A program made the translations under genes and the position numbers. From positions 62,001-126,000 of the forward strand of contig JAURJT010000014.1 of assembly GCA_030832095.1 (NCBI GenBank): 64,000 bases of DNA, written 5' to 3'. A model generated the notes under the pieces. It saw nothing but the letters and a program-made list of their open reading frames with translations, had not been told where the DNA came from and searched no databases. How positions within the stretch are numbered: the stretch's first letter is position 1; each line of letters starts with the position of its first letter. Source of the stretch: Gammaproteobacteria bacterium (GTDB taxonomy: Bacteria; Pseudomonadota; Gammaproteobacteria; Burkholderiales; Burkholderiaceae_B). Shown piece after piece: positions 9,039-17,013 of the stretch.

Positions 9039-10019
9039 TTGAAACAGTTGTGTGCAAGATTATTGCGTTTGAGTGCGCTCGGGCTCTGCGGCCTGTTATT
9101 CGCGGGGGTCGCGACTCAGGCGCACACCTACCCTGAGCGCTCAATCCGCTTGGTGGTGCCCAATGCCGCAGGCGGCGGCAGCGACGCTTTTGCCCGTGTG
9201 ATCGCTCAAAAGCTAGGCGAGGTGTTAAATCAAACGGTTGTGGTTGAAAATAAGCCAGGAGCACAGGGTGGGATTGGCACCACGTATGGCGCTAAAGCGG
9301 CTCCCGATGGCTACACGTTGACAGTTGCCTTTGTCAGTACGATGGCGGTCAATCCTTTTGTATACGCTGATATTGGCTACGAACCGCTCAAGGATTTTGT
9401 CGCGGTGGCGGTGGGGGTCGATCAACCATATCTGATGGTGACTTACCCCACCTCGCCGTATCAAAATTTGCAAGAGTTTGGGCAGTTTGCAAAACAAAAA
9501 AAGGGCGGGGCGACTTTTGGTTCGACCTCATCGCAAACTGAGCTGATCGGTGTGTTGTTTCAGACCTTAGTCGAGACGCGGATGCTTTACATCCCCTACA
9601 AAAACGCGACGACTGCCGTGGTTGAGCTGTCGCGTGGTGATATTGACGTCATGGTGGCGAGCTTGCCCTCGGCGATCCCTTTGATCAACGCTGGCAAGCT
9701 CAAGGCTTTGGCGGTGACGGGTAACAAGCGAGTCGCGGCCTTGCCCAATGTGCCAAGCGCAGCCGAAGCGGGATTTCCAGCCTTTGAAGCCAGTGGTTGG
9801 TACGGTATCGTCGCCCCTAAGGGCACGCCTGAGGCGATCGTGCAGTTTTTAAACAAGCACATCAATGCGATTTTGGCGATGCCTGATGTGCGAAAAAATT
9901 TGAGTGCTGCTGGCCTTGATGTCTTCACGACCACCCCAGCCGAATTTACAGCCATGATTGAGCGCGACTATCAACGCTGGGGTGCACTCGCTCAAACACA
10001 CAAATCCATGAGGAAATAA
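9039..10019 (+). CDS. Bug-family (TctC) periplasmic substrate-binding protein
   Basis: A 326-residue Bug receptor with a signal peptide (LLRLSALGLCGLLFAGVATQA) and a mature start of HTYPERSIRLVVPNAAGGGSD. Other family marks are VENKPGAQGGIGT, APDGYTL and YIPYKNATTAVVELSRGDIDV. The start is a TTG at 9039 preceded by AGGGGACAGAAG, and I see no ATG that fits the signal peptide better. It sits 2 bp before the CaiB-type CoA-transferase, so the two are almost certainly co-transcribed. This suggests that the bound substrate, or a product of it, is activated to a CoA thioester. Confidence 0.92.
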   Translation: MKQLCARLLRLSALGLCGLLFAGVATQAHTYPERSIRLVVPNAAGGGSDAFARVIAQKLGEVLNQTVVVENKPGAQGGIGTTYGAKAAPDGYTLTVAFVSTMAVNPFVYADIGYEPLKDFVAVAVGVDQPYLMVTYPTSPYQNLQEFGQFAKQKKGGATFGSTSSQTELIGVLFQTLVETRMLYIPYKNATTAVVELSRGDIDVMVASLPSAIPLINAGKLKALAVTGNKRVAALPNVPSAAEAGFPAFEASGWYGIVAPKGTPEAIVQFLNKHINAILAMPDVRKNLSAAGLDVFTTTPAEFTAMIERDYQRWGALAQTHKSMRK

Positions 10020-10021
10020 AC

Positions 10022-11215
10022 ATGACAACGACACGCCGCGGCCCCTTAGCTCGTTTCAAAGTGCTTGACCTGACACGCTTGCGCTCAGGGCCTACGGCCG
10101 TTCGTCAGCTTGCGGATTGGGGTGCCGATGTGATTAAGATCGAAACTCCCGAGGCCTTAGGTGTGAGTGACGGTTGGGGGGATAGCCGTCTGGGCCCCGA
10201 TTTTCAAAACTTGCACCGTAATAAGCGCAGTTTGACGCTGAACTTAAAAGAAGCAGAGGGGATTGCCATTTTTAAAAAGATGGCAGACCAAGCAGACGTC
10301 ATCATCGAAAATTTTCGACCCGATGTGAAATTTAGACTAGGAATCGATTATGAGAGTCTGAGTCGCACCAACCCTGGCTTGGTGTACGCGAGTATTTCTG
10401 GCTTTGGACAAGATGGCCCCTACGCCAAGCGGCCTGGTTACGATCAGATCGTGCAGGGCATGGGTGGTTTGATGGCGATTACTGGATTGCCTGGGCAAGG
10501 TCCGGTGCGTGCGGGCATCGCAGTGGCCGACTCGGCCACTGGTTTATTTTGCGCGCTGGGGGTCTTGACGGCGTTGCTTGAGCGTGAAGAGTCGGGTAAA
10601 GGTCAGTGGGTTCAAACATCTTTGCTTGAGTCGATGATTGGCATGCTCGACTTTCAGGCGGCGCGTTGGTTAATCAACAAAGAAATCCCAGAGCAAGCTG
10701 GCAACGATCACCCAACTTCAATCCCCACGGGCGTGTTTCCGACGGCAGATGGTCATATCAACATTGCAGGGGCTGGTGCCCAGCAGATGTGGGAAAGACT
10801 CTGTCGGGCAGTCGGTGCCGAGTATTTATTGGCCAAAGAAGAATACAAAACAGGCAAGCTTCGTTCGAAGAATCGTGTCGCGTTGAATCAAGAGTTGGGT
10901 GCCATCACCAGCACTCGTCCAACGCAAGAGTGGATTGAGCGCTTTGAAGCGGCCAGCGTTGCCTGCGGACCGATCTACACCATGGATCAGGTATTTGCCG
11001 ATGCGCAGACCCGTCACTTAGGGATAGCCACGCCAGTGCACCATCCAGAACTTGGTGACATCGAGGTGGTGGGGCAACCCGTGGGGCTATCGCGTACCCC
11101 AAGCGAAATTCGCTCTGCCACCCCTGCAAGAGGCGGCGAAACCGATGAGGTGATGCGTGAGTTCGGCTATAGCGCTGAGCAAATCGCTGATTTGCGCGCT
11201 CGTCTTGTGATCTAA
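10022..11215 (+). CDS. CaiB/BaiF (family III) CoA-transferase
   Basis: A 397-residue family III CoA-transferase, which moves CoA between carboxylic acids. Family segments include GPLARFKVLDLTRLRSGP, WGADVIKIE, LHRNKRSLTLNLK, DVIIENFRP, SISGFGQDGPYAKRPGYD and GLMAITG. Asp170 in VADSATG corresponds to the family's catalytic aspartate (about residue 169 in formyl-CoA transferase). The first motif usually reads RVLDLT, and here it is KVLDLT. ATG 10022 follows the preceding Bug stop by 2 bp with a GAGGAA just upstream. The natural acid substrates are unknown. Context suggests the ligand of the adjacent Bug proteins. Confidence 0.93.
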   Translation: MTTTRRGPLARFKVLDLTRLRSGPTAVRQLADWGADVIKIETPEALGVSDGWGDSRLGPDFQNLHRNKRSLTLNLKEAEGIAIFKKMADQADVIIENFRPDVKFRLGIDYESLSRTNPGLVYASISGFGQDGPYAKRPGYDQIVQGMGGLMAITGLPGQGPVRAGIAVADSATGLFCALGVLTALLEREESGKGQWVQTSLLESMIGMLDFQAARWLINKEIPEQAGNDHPTSIPTGVFPTADGHINIAGAGAQQMWERLCRAVGAEYLLAKEEYKTGKLRSKNRVALNQELGAITSTRPTQEWIERFEAASVACGPIYTMDQVFADAQTRHLGIATPVHHPELGDIEVVGQPVGLSRTPSEIRSATPARGGETDEVMREFGYSAEQIADLRARLVI

Positions 11216-11336
11216 CTTGCCAGTGATACGGTTGAGGTCATGAGGATTTTTGATGGGCTCAAACGCCAGCGTCTTAGTCATGTGAGACAGGCACTGAAAG
11301 CCAAAAGTTGACAACTAAAACAGTGAGGTAAACAGA

Positions 11337-12314
11337 ATGTATGTAAAGCGACTCAAACAGTTCACCTGTGGTTTGGCAATGTTGCTCGGTATCGCTGGGG
11401 CGGTGATGGCCCAGGGCAGCTATCCAACTAAAGCTGTCAAATTGATCGTACCTCTGGCAGCCGGTGGAGCAACCGACGTCGTCGCACGAATTTTTGCAGC
11501 AAAGCTGGGTGAGCGCTTAGGCCAACAAGTGATTGTAGAAAACCGTCCTGGCGCAGAAGGTTTGATCGGTGTGGACGCTGCGGTGAAGGCTGCACCCGAC
11601 GGCTACACCTTGGTGTTAGGTTCAAGCACAACGCTGGCCGCAAACTTTCATTTGCGCAAGACTTTGCCGTTTCATCCGGTAAAAGATCTCGAGCCAGTGT
11701 CGATGGCGTTTCAAGGTTTTTTCAACATTCTGGTGATTAACGCCGCGGTGCCAGCAAAGAACCTGCAAGAGTTCATTGCCTTGGCGAAATCGCAACCCGG
11801 CAAGCTTGATTACGGCACGGCAACCAGCGGTTCAAAGATTTGTGTTGAAACCTTCAAAGTCATGGCGGGTATTGACTTGCAAATGGTCAATTACAAAAGC
11901 TCACCTCAGGCGCTTAACGATTTGATGGGTGGGCAATTGCAGCTGATTTGTGAGCCGGTGGCCACTGCAATGCCGAATATCTTGGCTGGTCGCTTGCGTT
12001 CATTAGGTGTGACCAGCGCCACACCCCACCCGGCAGCACCGAACTTGGCGACCGTGGCGCAAGAGGGGCTGCCAGGCTTTGAATACTCGGCGTGGGTGGG
12101 GGTGTTTGCGCCTGCTCAGACCCCGGCTGCGGTGATTGGGCGACTTGAAAAAGACATCGCTTGGGTGTTGAACGACCCGGACACAATTAAAAAAGTACAG
12201 GCTGCGGGGGTTGAGCCGATGCCCGGTGACGCCAAAGCTTTGGCGAAATTGCTGAATGCTGAAATCGAGCGAGCCGGTAATGTGGTGAAGGCCGCAAAGC
12301 TGCAACCCGAATAG
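11337..12314 (+). CDS. Bug-family (TctC) periplasmic substrate-binding protein
   Basis: A 325-residue Bug receptor with a signal peptide (about residues 1-25, ending AVMAQ) and the typical mature N-terminus YPTKAVKLIVPLAAGGATD. It continues with VENRPGAEGLIGVD, APDGYTLVLGSSTT and VNYKSSPQALNDLMGGQ. The start ATG has GTGAGG upstream at about 11321-11326. It follows the CoA-transferase by 121 bp on the same strand and precedes the second racemase-fold gene, so it is probably in the same transcription unit. No TctAB membrane components are nearby. Confidence 0.92.
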   Translation: MYVKRLKQFTCGLAMLLGIAGAVMAQGSYPTKAVKLIVPLAAGGATDVVARIFAAKLGERLGQQVIVENRPGAEGLIGVDAAVKAAPDGYTLVLGSSTTLAANFHLRKTLPFHPVKDLEPVSMAFQGFFNILVINAAVPAKNLQEFIALAKSQPGKLDYGTATSGSKICVETFKVMAGIDLQMVNYKSSPQALNDLMGGQLQLICEPVATAMPNILAGRLRSLGVTSATPHPAAPNLATVAQEGLPGFEYSAWVGVFAPAQTPAAVIGRLEKDIAWVLNDPDTIKKVQAAGVEPMPGDAKALAKLLNAEIERAGNVVKAAKLQPE

Positions 12315-12357
12315 TGCAAGGCGTCAGAAATCGTGGTGTGCTTCGCTAGGCGACGAG

Positions 12358-12373
12358 CGCTCTGAGAAGAGCG
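12358..12373 (+). other. Intercistronic hairpin with GAGA tetraloop
   Basis: CGCTCT-GAGA-AGAGCG forms a 6-bp perfect stem closed by a GNRA-type tetraloop. It lies in the 94 bp between a Bug gene and the racemase-fold gene. There is no T-run, so it is more likely an mRNA processing or stability element than a terminator. Confidence 0.4.
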
Positions 12374-12408
12374 ACTTGACGATTTGGCTGATGGTTTGAG
12401 AGGAAAGG

Positions 12409-13077
12409 ATGACGATGGCAGGGTTACAAAAGATTTACTTGATTCACGCCGGTGATGTCTCAATGAAGCCGGCGTTGGCAAGTTTCGCGGCCTTATGGCC
12501 CGAGGCGCGTGTGATGAATCTTTTAGAGGATTCTCTTGTGCAAGACGTCCGCGAAGCGGGGCGCCTACCGGATTCGATTCCGCAGCGGTTTGATCTGCTA
12601 GGGCAATATTGTGCCGCCGCAGAGGCGACTGCCATCCTGTTTACTTGCTCGGCGTTTGGCGCAACGATCGAGGGGTTAAAACTTAAACACTCGATTCCGA
12701 TACTGACTCCCAACGAAGCCTTATTCGAAGAGGTAATCGAACGTGGCGGTAAGGTCGCGTTGTTGACAACCTTTGGGCCGTCAATTCCGGCGTTGACAGA
12801 AGAGTTAAACGAAATGTTAACGCTGCGTGGGGCCACGCTTGAGCTGGATGCCATGCTTGTTGAGGGCGCGTTCGATGCCCTGCTTGTGGGTGATCACATC
12901 AAGCACGATCAAATCATCGCGGATAAAGTGGCAACACTGAAGGGTTACAACACGATCGTGTTCGGTCAGTTTTCGATGGCCTCCGCTGCAGCGCAGGCGC
13001 AAAAGTTATCTTCAGTGCCCGTGCTGACCACGCCCGATTGCGCGGTACGTAAACTAAAAAAATTGCTTCTAGGATAA
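12409..13077 (+). CDS. Asp/Glu racemase superfamily protein
   Basis: A 222-residue protein of the aspartate/glutamate racemase fold. The first cysteine motif is clear (ILFTCSAFGATIEG, Cys80), followed by PILTPNEAL and GGKVALLTTFGPSIPAL, which are typical. At the second catalytic position, FGQFSMASAAA (about 185-195), no cysteine is present. The only other cysteines are Cys68 and Cys211. This is the opposite pattern to the protein at 6805, which keeps only the second cysteine. The reaction is unknown. Racemase, isomerase and decarboxylase roles all occur in this fold. ATG 12409 follows GAGAGGAAAGG. It lies 4 bp before the enoyl-CoA hydratase gene, so the two are co-translated. Confidence 0.82.
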   Translation: MTMAGLQKIYLIHAGDVSMKPALASFAALWPEARVMNLLEDSLVQDVREAGRLPDSIPQRFDLLGQYCAAAEATAILFTCSAFGATIEGLKLKHSIPILTPNEALFEEVIERGGKVALLTTFGPSIPALTEELNEMLTLRGATLELDAMLVEGAFDALLVGDHIKHDQIIADKVATLKGYNTIVFGQFSMASAAAQAQKLSSVPVLTTPDCAVRKLKKLLLG

Positions 13078-13081
13078 CGAC

Positions 13082-13891
13082 ATGGTCTACGACGACTTTC
13101 AATTTTTAAAATTTGATCGGCCTGATGAAGGCGTGCTGTTAATTACCTTGAATCGGCCTGAGGTGATGAATGCCACGAATGCCCGTCTGCATTGGGAGCT
13201 CACCAAGATTTGGGACGTTGTGCAAAACGATCCCCAGACGAAGGTTGCAATCGTGACGGGTGCGGGTGATCGGGCATTTTCAGCTGGTGGTGATCTGGCC
13301 TGGGTCGAAACCATGGTGGGCAACCCCGAGCAGATTGCGATCGTTAAGCAAGAGGCTGCCGATGTGGTCTACAACATGTTGGCATGCGATAAACCAATCA
13401 TCTCTGCAATCAACGGGATGGCAGTGGGCGCTGGCTTGGCTGTCGCCTTGCTTGCTGATATCAGCATCATTTCTGAAAATGCCAAATTCACCGATGGTCA
13501 CGTCAAGCTTGGCGTCGCGGCAGGCGATCATGCCGCCATTATCTGGCCGTTATTGTGCGGTATGGCCAAGGCAAAATATTATTTGATGACGGCTGATTTT
13601 ATCGACGGTAAAGAAGCTGAGCGGATCGGCTTGGTGACCTTTTGCGTACCGCACGCAGAGTTAATGCCCCGAGCCTTGGCGATTGCAAAAAAACTATCGC
13701 TTGGTAGTCAGACCGCCATTCAGAACACGAAAAAATCGCTGAACAACTGGATGCGCATGGCGGGCCCAATATTTGATCATTCGCTCAGCTTAGAGATGTT
13801 TGGATTTTTAGGGGCTGATGCGCGCGAAGGCCTGGATGCAGTAAAAAACAAACGTGCTCCGAAATTTCCGTCGGCACAACCAAAGACCTAA
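13082..13891 (+). CDS. Enoyl-CoA hydratase/isomerase family protein
   Basis: A 269-residue crotonase-fold protein. The substrate-binding segments are GAGDRAFSAGGDLAW and ISAINGMAVGAGLAVALLAD. The active-site loop reads HVKLGVAAGDHAAIIWPLL, which marks the subfamily with AGDGGAVIWPLL-type sequences rather than the classical hydratase with a glutamate pair. Hydration or isomerisation of an acyl-CoA is likely, but the substrate is unknown. It lies 4 bp after the racemase-fold gene and 10 bp before the quinone-reductase-like gene. The three form a tight operon and, with the upstream Bug and CoA-transferase genes, outline a CoA-dependent catabolic pathway. Confidence 0.9.
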   Translation: MVYDDFQFLKFDRPDEGVLLITLNRPEVMNATNARLHWELTKIWDVVQNDPQTKVAIVTGAGDRAFSAGGDLAWVETMVGNPEQIAIVKQEAADVVYNMLACDKPIISAINGMAVGAGLAVALLADISIISENAKFTDGHVKLGVAAGDHAAIIWPLLCGMAKAKYYLMTADFIDGKEAERIGLVTFCVPHAELMPRALAIAKKLSLGSQTAIQNTKKSLNNWMRMAGPIFDHSLSLEMFGFLGADAREGLDAVKNKRAPKFPSAQPKT

Positions 13892-13901
13892 GGAACAGAA
13901 T

Positions 13902-14888
13902 ATGAAAGTAGCATGGTACGAAAAAAATGGTGAGGCACGCGAGGTACTAGTCCTTGGTGAGATGCCAACGCCCGAGGTCGGGGCTGGCGAGGTACGCGTC
14001 AAAATTAGTGTGTCGGGTGTGAACCCATCAGATGTGAAATCGCGTCGCGGTCGTGCGTTGATCGCGCCGCGTATCGTGCCGCATAGCGACGCTGGCGGGG
14101 TGATTGAGGCGGTCGGTGCAGGGGTCTCTGCTAGCCGAATCGGGCAACGAGTCTGGACTTGGAACGGTCAGTTTGGTCGTCCCTTTGGTACGTGCGCGCA
14201 GTACATCGTGTTGCCAGAAGCGCAGGCCGTCGCCTTGCCCGACAACACCAGTTTTGATGCTGCTGCGTGTATGGGTATCCCGGGTCTGACTGCCTTTGAG
14301 GCGGTGCGTCGTTGTGGCGATCTGACTGGCAAAACAGTCTTGGTGATTGCCGCGGCAGCGGCTGTTGGGCACTATGCGGCGCAAATGGCAGTGCTCAAGG
14401 GTGCACGCGTGATTGGCACCGTTAGTTCTGACGTGAAGGCAGCTCATGCGCGTGCAGTGGGCGTGGCTGAAACGATCAATTACAAAACAGAGAATGTCGC
14501 CGAACGTGTCAAGGCACTGACGGGCGGGCGCGGTGTTGATGCCATCATTGATATGGACTTTTCAACAACTGCAGATCTTGTGCGGCAGGGTGCACTCGCA
14601 CCTCACGGCACGGTGGCGTGCTATGGCTCAAACGAATACGCTGATCCTTTGATCCCATTTCGTGTGTGTTTGTTTAATACGCTGAGTTTTCAATTCTTTT
14701 TGGTGTACGACCTCACGCCAAGTGAGCGCACGTTTGCCTTGAAAGAGCTTAACGCTTTGTTGGCGTCTGGCAAGTTGGTGCATGCGATCGGCGCGCGCTA
14801 CCCTTTGTCAGAGATTGTTGCCGCGCACGAGGCCGTCGAGCAAGGCAAGGTGATGGGCAACGCGGTGATTGATATCTCTATTGCTTAG
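13902..14888 (+). CDS. NADPH:quinone reductase-like zinc-type alcohol dehydrogenase family protein
   Basis: A 328-residue medium-chain dehydrogenase/reductase of the zeta-crystallin type. It has a GroES-like N-terminal domain (VRVKISVSGVNPSDVKSRRG, VPHSDAGGVIEAVG) and a Rossmann domain. It has no structural-zinc cysteine cluster. The dinucleotide loop is unusual: VLVIAAAAAVGHYAAQMA where relatives have a glycine-rich GAAGAVG. ATG 13902 is chosen because AAGGA lies 6-11 nt upstream and the protein then starts MKVAWYEKNG as the family does. The frame is open further upstream inside the previous gene. It is the last gene of the operon and overlaps the convergent Bug gene by 11 bp. Confidence 0.9.
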   Translation: MKVAWYEKNGEAREVLVLGEMPTPEVGAGEVRVKISVSGVNPSDVKSRRGRALIAPRIVPHSDAGGVIEAVGAGVSASRIGQRVWTWNGQFGRPFGTCAQYIVLPEAQAVALPDNTSFDAAACMGIPGLTAFEAVRRCGDLTGKTVLVIAAAAAVGHYAAQMAVLKGARVIGTVSSDVKAAHARAVGVAETINYKTENVAERVKALTGGRGVDAIIDMDFSTTADLVRQGALAPHGTVACYGSNEYADPLIPFRVCLFNTLSFQFFLVYDLTPSERTFALKELNALLASGKLVHAIGARYPLSEIVAAHEAVEQGKVMGNAVIDISIA

Positions 14889-15870
14889 TTGAAATGCCGG
14901 CATTCTTGATGACGTCGCCCCAGCGCGCATAGTCTTTGAGGTAAAACGTCTCAAAATCTTTGGGGGTGCCGGGCATCACAATTGCGCCACCATCTTCAAG
15001 TTTTTTCTGTAACTCTGGCACAGCCAAGGTTTTGTTCATGGCGGCGTTGACTTTATCGATAATGGCCTGAGGGGTGCCTGCGGGTGCCATCAGGCCGTAC
15101 CAGACCGAAGCCACCATGCTGGGGTAGCCGAGCTCAGTGAAGGTGGGTAATTCAGGCAATTGGCTGTTACGCTTGACGCTGACAGCTGCGATCGGGCGAA
15201 GCTTGCCGCTTTTGATATGCGGCAACAACGAAGGGATACCGTCAAACATCATGTCGACTTGCCCACTAGCAACGTCGACCACGGCAGGGGCCGAGCCTTT
15301 ATAGGGCACATGCACCATGTTGACCTTGGTTTCTGTTTTAAACAGCTCGCCAGACAGATGTGGGGCACTGCCCGTGCCGGCCGAGGCAAAACTGAGCTGC
15401 TTGCCCTGCGCGAGTGCGATGAGCTCTTTGACGGATTGCACCGGTAATTGTGCGTTGACAGCCAAAATGATCGGAAACTCAGCAATGGCGGCAACGGAGA
15501 TGAGGTCTTTGAAGGGGGCGTAAGGTAGATTTTCGTAAAAATAGGGACCAATGCCGTGCGTAGAGATGCCAGCCTGTAGCAGCGTATAGCCATCGGGCGC
15601 AGCACGGGCGACTAGCGCACTGGCGATGGTGCCGTTTGCCCCACCTTTGTTTTCAACCAGAATCGTGGTGCCTAATTCTTTGCCAAAACGCTCAGACAGG
15701 GTACGTGCAACAAAATCAGCGGCTCCGCCTGGCGGTACGGTGACGATCAGACGCACTGGCTTATCTGGGTAGTTGGCAGCAGAGGTCGCCGGTTGCGCAA
15801 GGCTGACAGCGCTAAGCATGACCGATACAAGACCGAATAAACCTTTGAACCAGTATGTTGAGCGCAGCAT
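14878..15870 (-). CDS. Bug-family (TctC) periplasmic substrate-binding protein
   Basis: A fourth Bug receptor, 330 residues from ATG 15870. That start gives MLRSTYWFKGLFGLVSVMLS, a proper signal peptide, with AAGG about 6 nt upstream. An ATG at 15942 in the same frame would add 24 residues that do not look like a signal. The mature part begins YPDKPVRLIVTVPPGGAADF, followed by VENKGGANGTIAS, APDGYTLLQAG, SFASAGTGSAPHLSGELF and VPYKGSAPAVVDVASGQVD. It faces the quinone-reductase gene tail to tail. The ligand is unknown. Confidence 0.92.
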   Translation of the reverse strand: MLRSTYWFKGLFGLVSVMLSAVSLAQPATSAANYPDKPVRLIVTVPPGGAADFVARTLSERFGKELGTTILVENKGGANGTIASALVARAAPDGYTLLQAGISTHGIGPYFYENLPYAPFKDLISVAAIAEFPIILAVNAQLPVQSVKELIALAQGKQLSFASAGTGSAPHLSGELFKTETKVNMVHVPYKGSAPAVVDVASGQVDMMFDGIPSLLPHIKSGKLRPIAAVSVKRNSQLPELPTFTELGYPSMVASVWYGLMAPAGTPQAIIDKVNAAMNKTLAVPELQKKLEDGGAIVMPGTPKDFETFYLKDYARWGDVIKNAGISTKQ

Positions 15871-16053
15871 CGAGAACCTTGTTTGTAAATTGAAAGCGTT
15901 AGCGTGATTATGCACCAACTGCGTACGCAATATTTGTGCCAAGACCCGTCCGGGCGCCCCTCAGCCTACGATCAGGCTCAAGGCAGCGTTCAAGGCAAAG
16001 CCGATGACCGGTCTGCTCTAGAATAAGAAAAAGTACACCAACTAGGGCTTACC

Positions 16054-17007
16054 GTGAATATCAAACTTGCTGAAAACTTTCGTGCCGTGTTTTATGCGCC
16101 TTTTTACGCCACGCACGCCTTGGGGCTGTTTGCCGAACAAGGTGTGACGATCACCTTGCTCGACTCGGCTTCGCCGGGGGCAGGGATCGCTGAGCTTGCT
16201 AAAGGCAACATCGATGTGATGTGGGGTGGCCCGCTTCGGGTGATCAAAGAACGTGATCAGTTTGAGCGCACAGAAGGTTCGCTTGTGGCGTTTTGTGAGG
16301 TTGCAGCAAAAGATCCGTTTTTTTTGCTGCGCCGCAAGCGGGGCGAACGCCGTGCATCGCAATCAACAGACCTAGCGGCGAATCAGAGTCAGCGAGGCGA
16401 AGCGTTTGCACTTAAAGATTTAGTCAGTCTACGCTTTGCTTCGGTCTCTGAGGTGCCCACACCCTGGCTGTGTTTGCAGCAAGATTTGCGTGAGATTGGG
16501 GTTGACCCCACCAAGCTTAACCGAGTCGCAGACCGCAGCATGCAAGAGAACCTTGACGCACTGTTGGGTGGTGAACTCGATGTGATTCAGGTCTTTGAGC
16601 CCTACGTCTCTCTTGCCCTGGCGCAAGCAGACATTGAGGTCGTGCACGCGGCCAGTCAACGCGGGTATACCGCTTACACAACGTTTATTTCAACCTTTGG
16701 GGGTATGCAGCGTAACCACGCTGGGTTTGAAGCCATGATTTTGGCGATTGAGAAATTCAGACCTTGGTTAGCTGCGCATGGGCCCGCCGAACTGGCCCGT
16801 GTTGTAAAGCCGTTTTATCCGCACGTCAGTCTCGATGTTTTGACGGCGTGCCTCACGCGCTATCACGCGGCCGAACTGTGGACATGTCGGCGGGTGATCT
16901 CACGCCAGGGGTTTGCGCGCCTGGCTGCGAGTATGCTCGATTCGGGCTATATCAAACAGGCCGCTCGCTATGAAGATTGTGTATCGGCGAGTGCGTATGA
17001 AAACTGA
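16054..17007 (+). CDS. NMT1/THI5-like substrate-binding domain protein without signal peptide
   Basis: A 317-residue protein of the NMT1/THI5-like periplasmic-binding fold. It has the recognisable start FYAPFYATHALGLFAEQGVTI, then GIAELAKGNIDVMWGGP, and later LLGGELDVIQVFEPYVSLA. Relatives are ABC-transporter receptors for nitrate, sulfonate, taurine or thiamine precursors. Here the protein starts at GTG 16054 (AGGG 6 nt upstream) with MNIKLAENFRAVF and has no export signal, and none is found upstream in frame. It may be a cytosolic enzyme or sensor, or the signal has been lost. No ABC permease or ATPase is adjacent. A charged insert (RRKRGERRASQS) sits around residues 93-105. Confidence 0.8.
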   Translation: MNIKLAENFRAVFYAPFYATHALGLFAEQGVTITLLDSASPGAGIAELAKGNIDVMWGGPLRVIKERDQFERTEGSLVAFCEVAAKDPFFLLRRKRGERRASQSTDLAANQSQRGEAFALKDLVSLRFASVSEVPTPWLCLQQDLREIGVDPTKLNRVADRSMQENLDALLGGELDVIQVFEPYVSLALAQADIEVVHAASQRGYTAYTTFISTFGGMQRNHAGFEAMILAIEKFRPWLAAHGPAELARVVKPFYPHVSLDVLTACLTRYHAAELWTCRRVISRQGFARLAASMLDSGYIKQAARYEDCVSASAYEN

Positions 17008-17013
17008 AATTTG

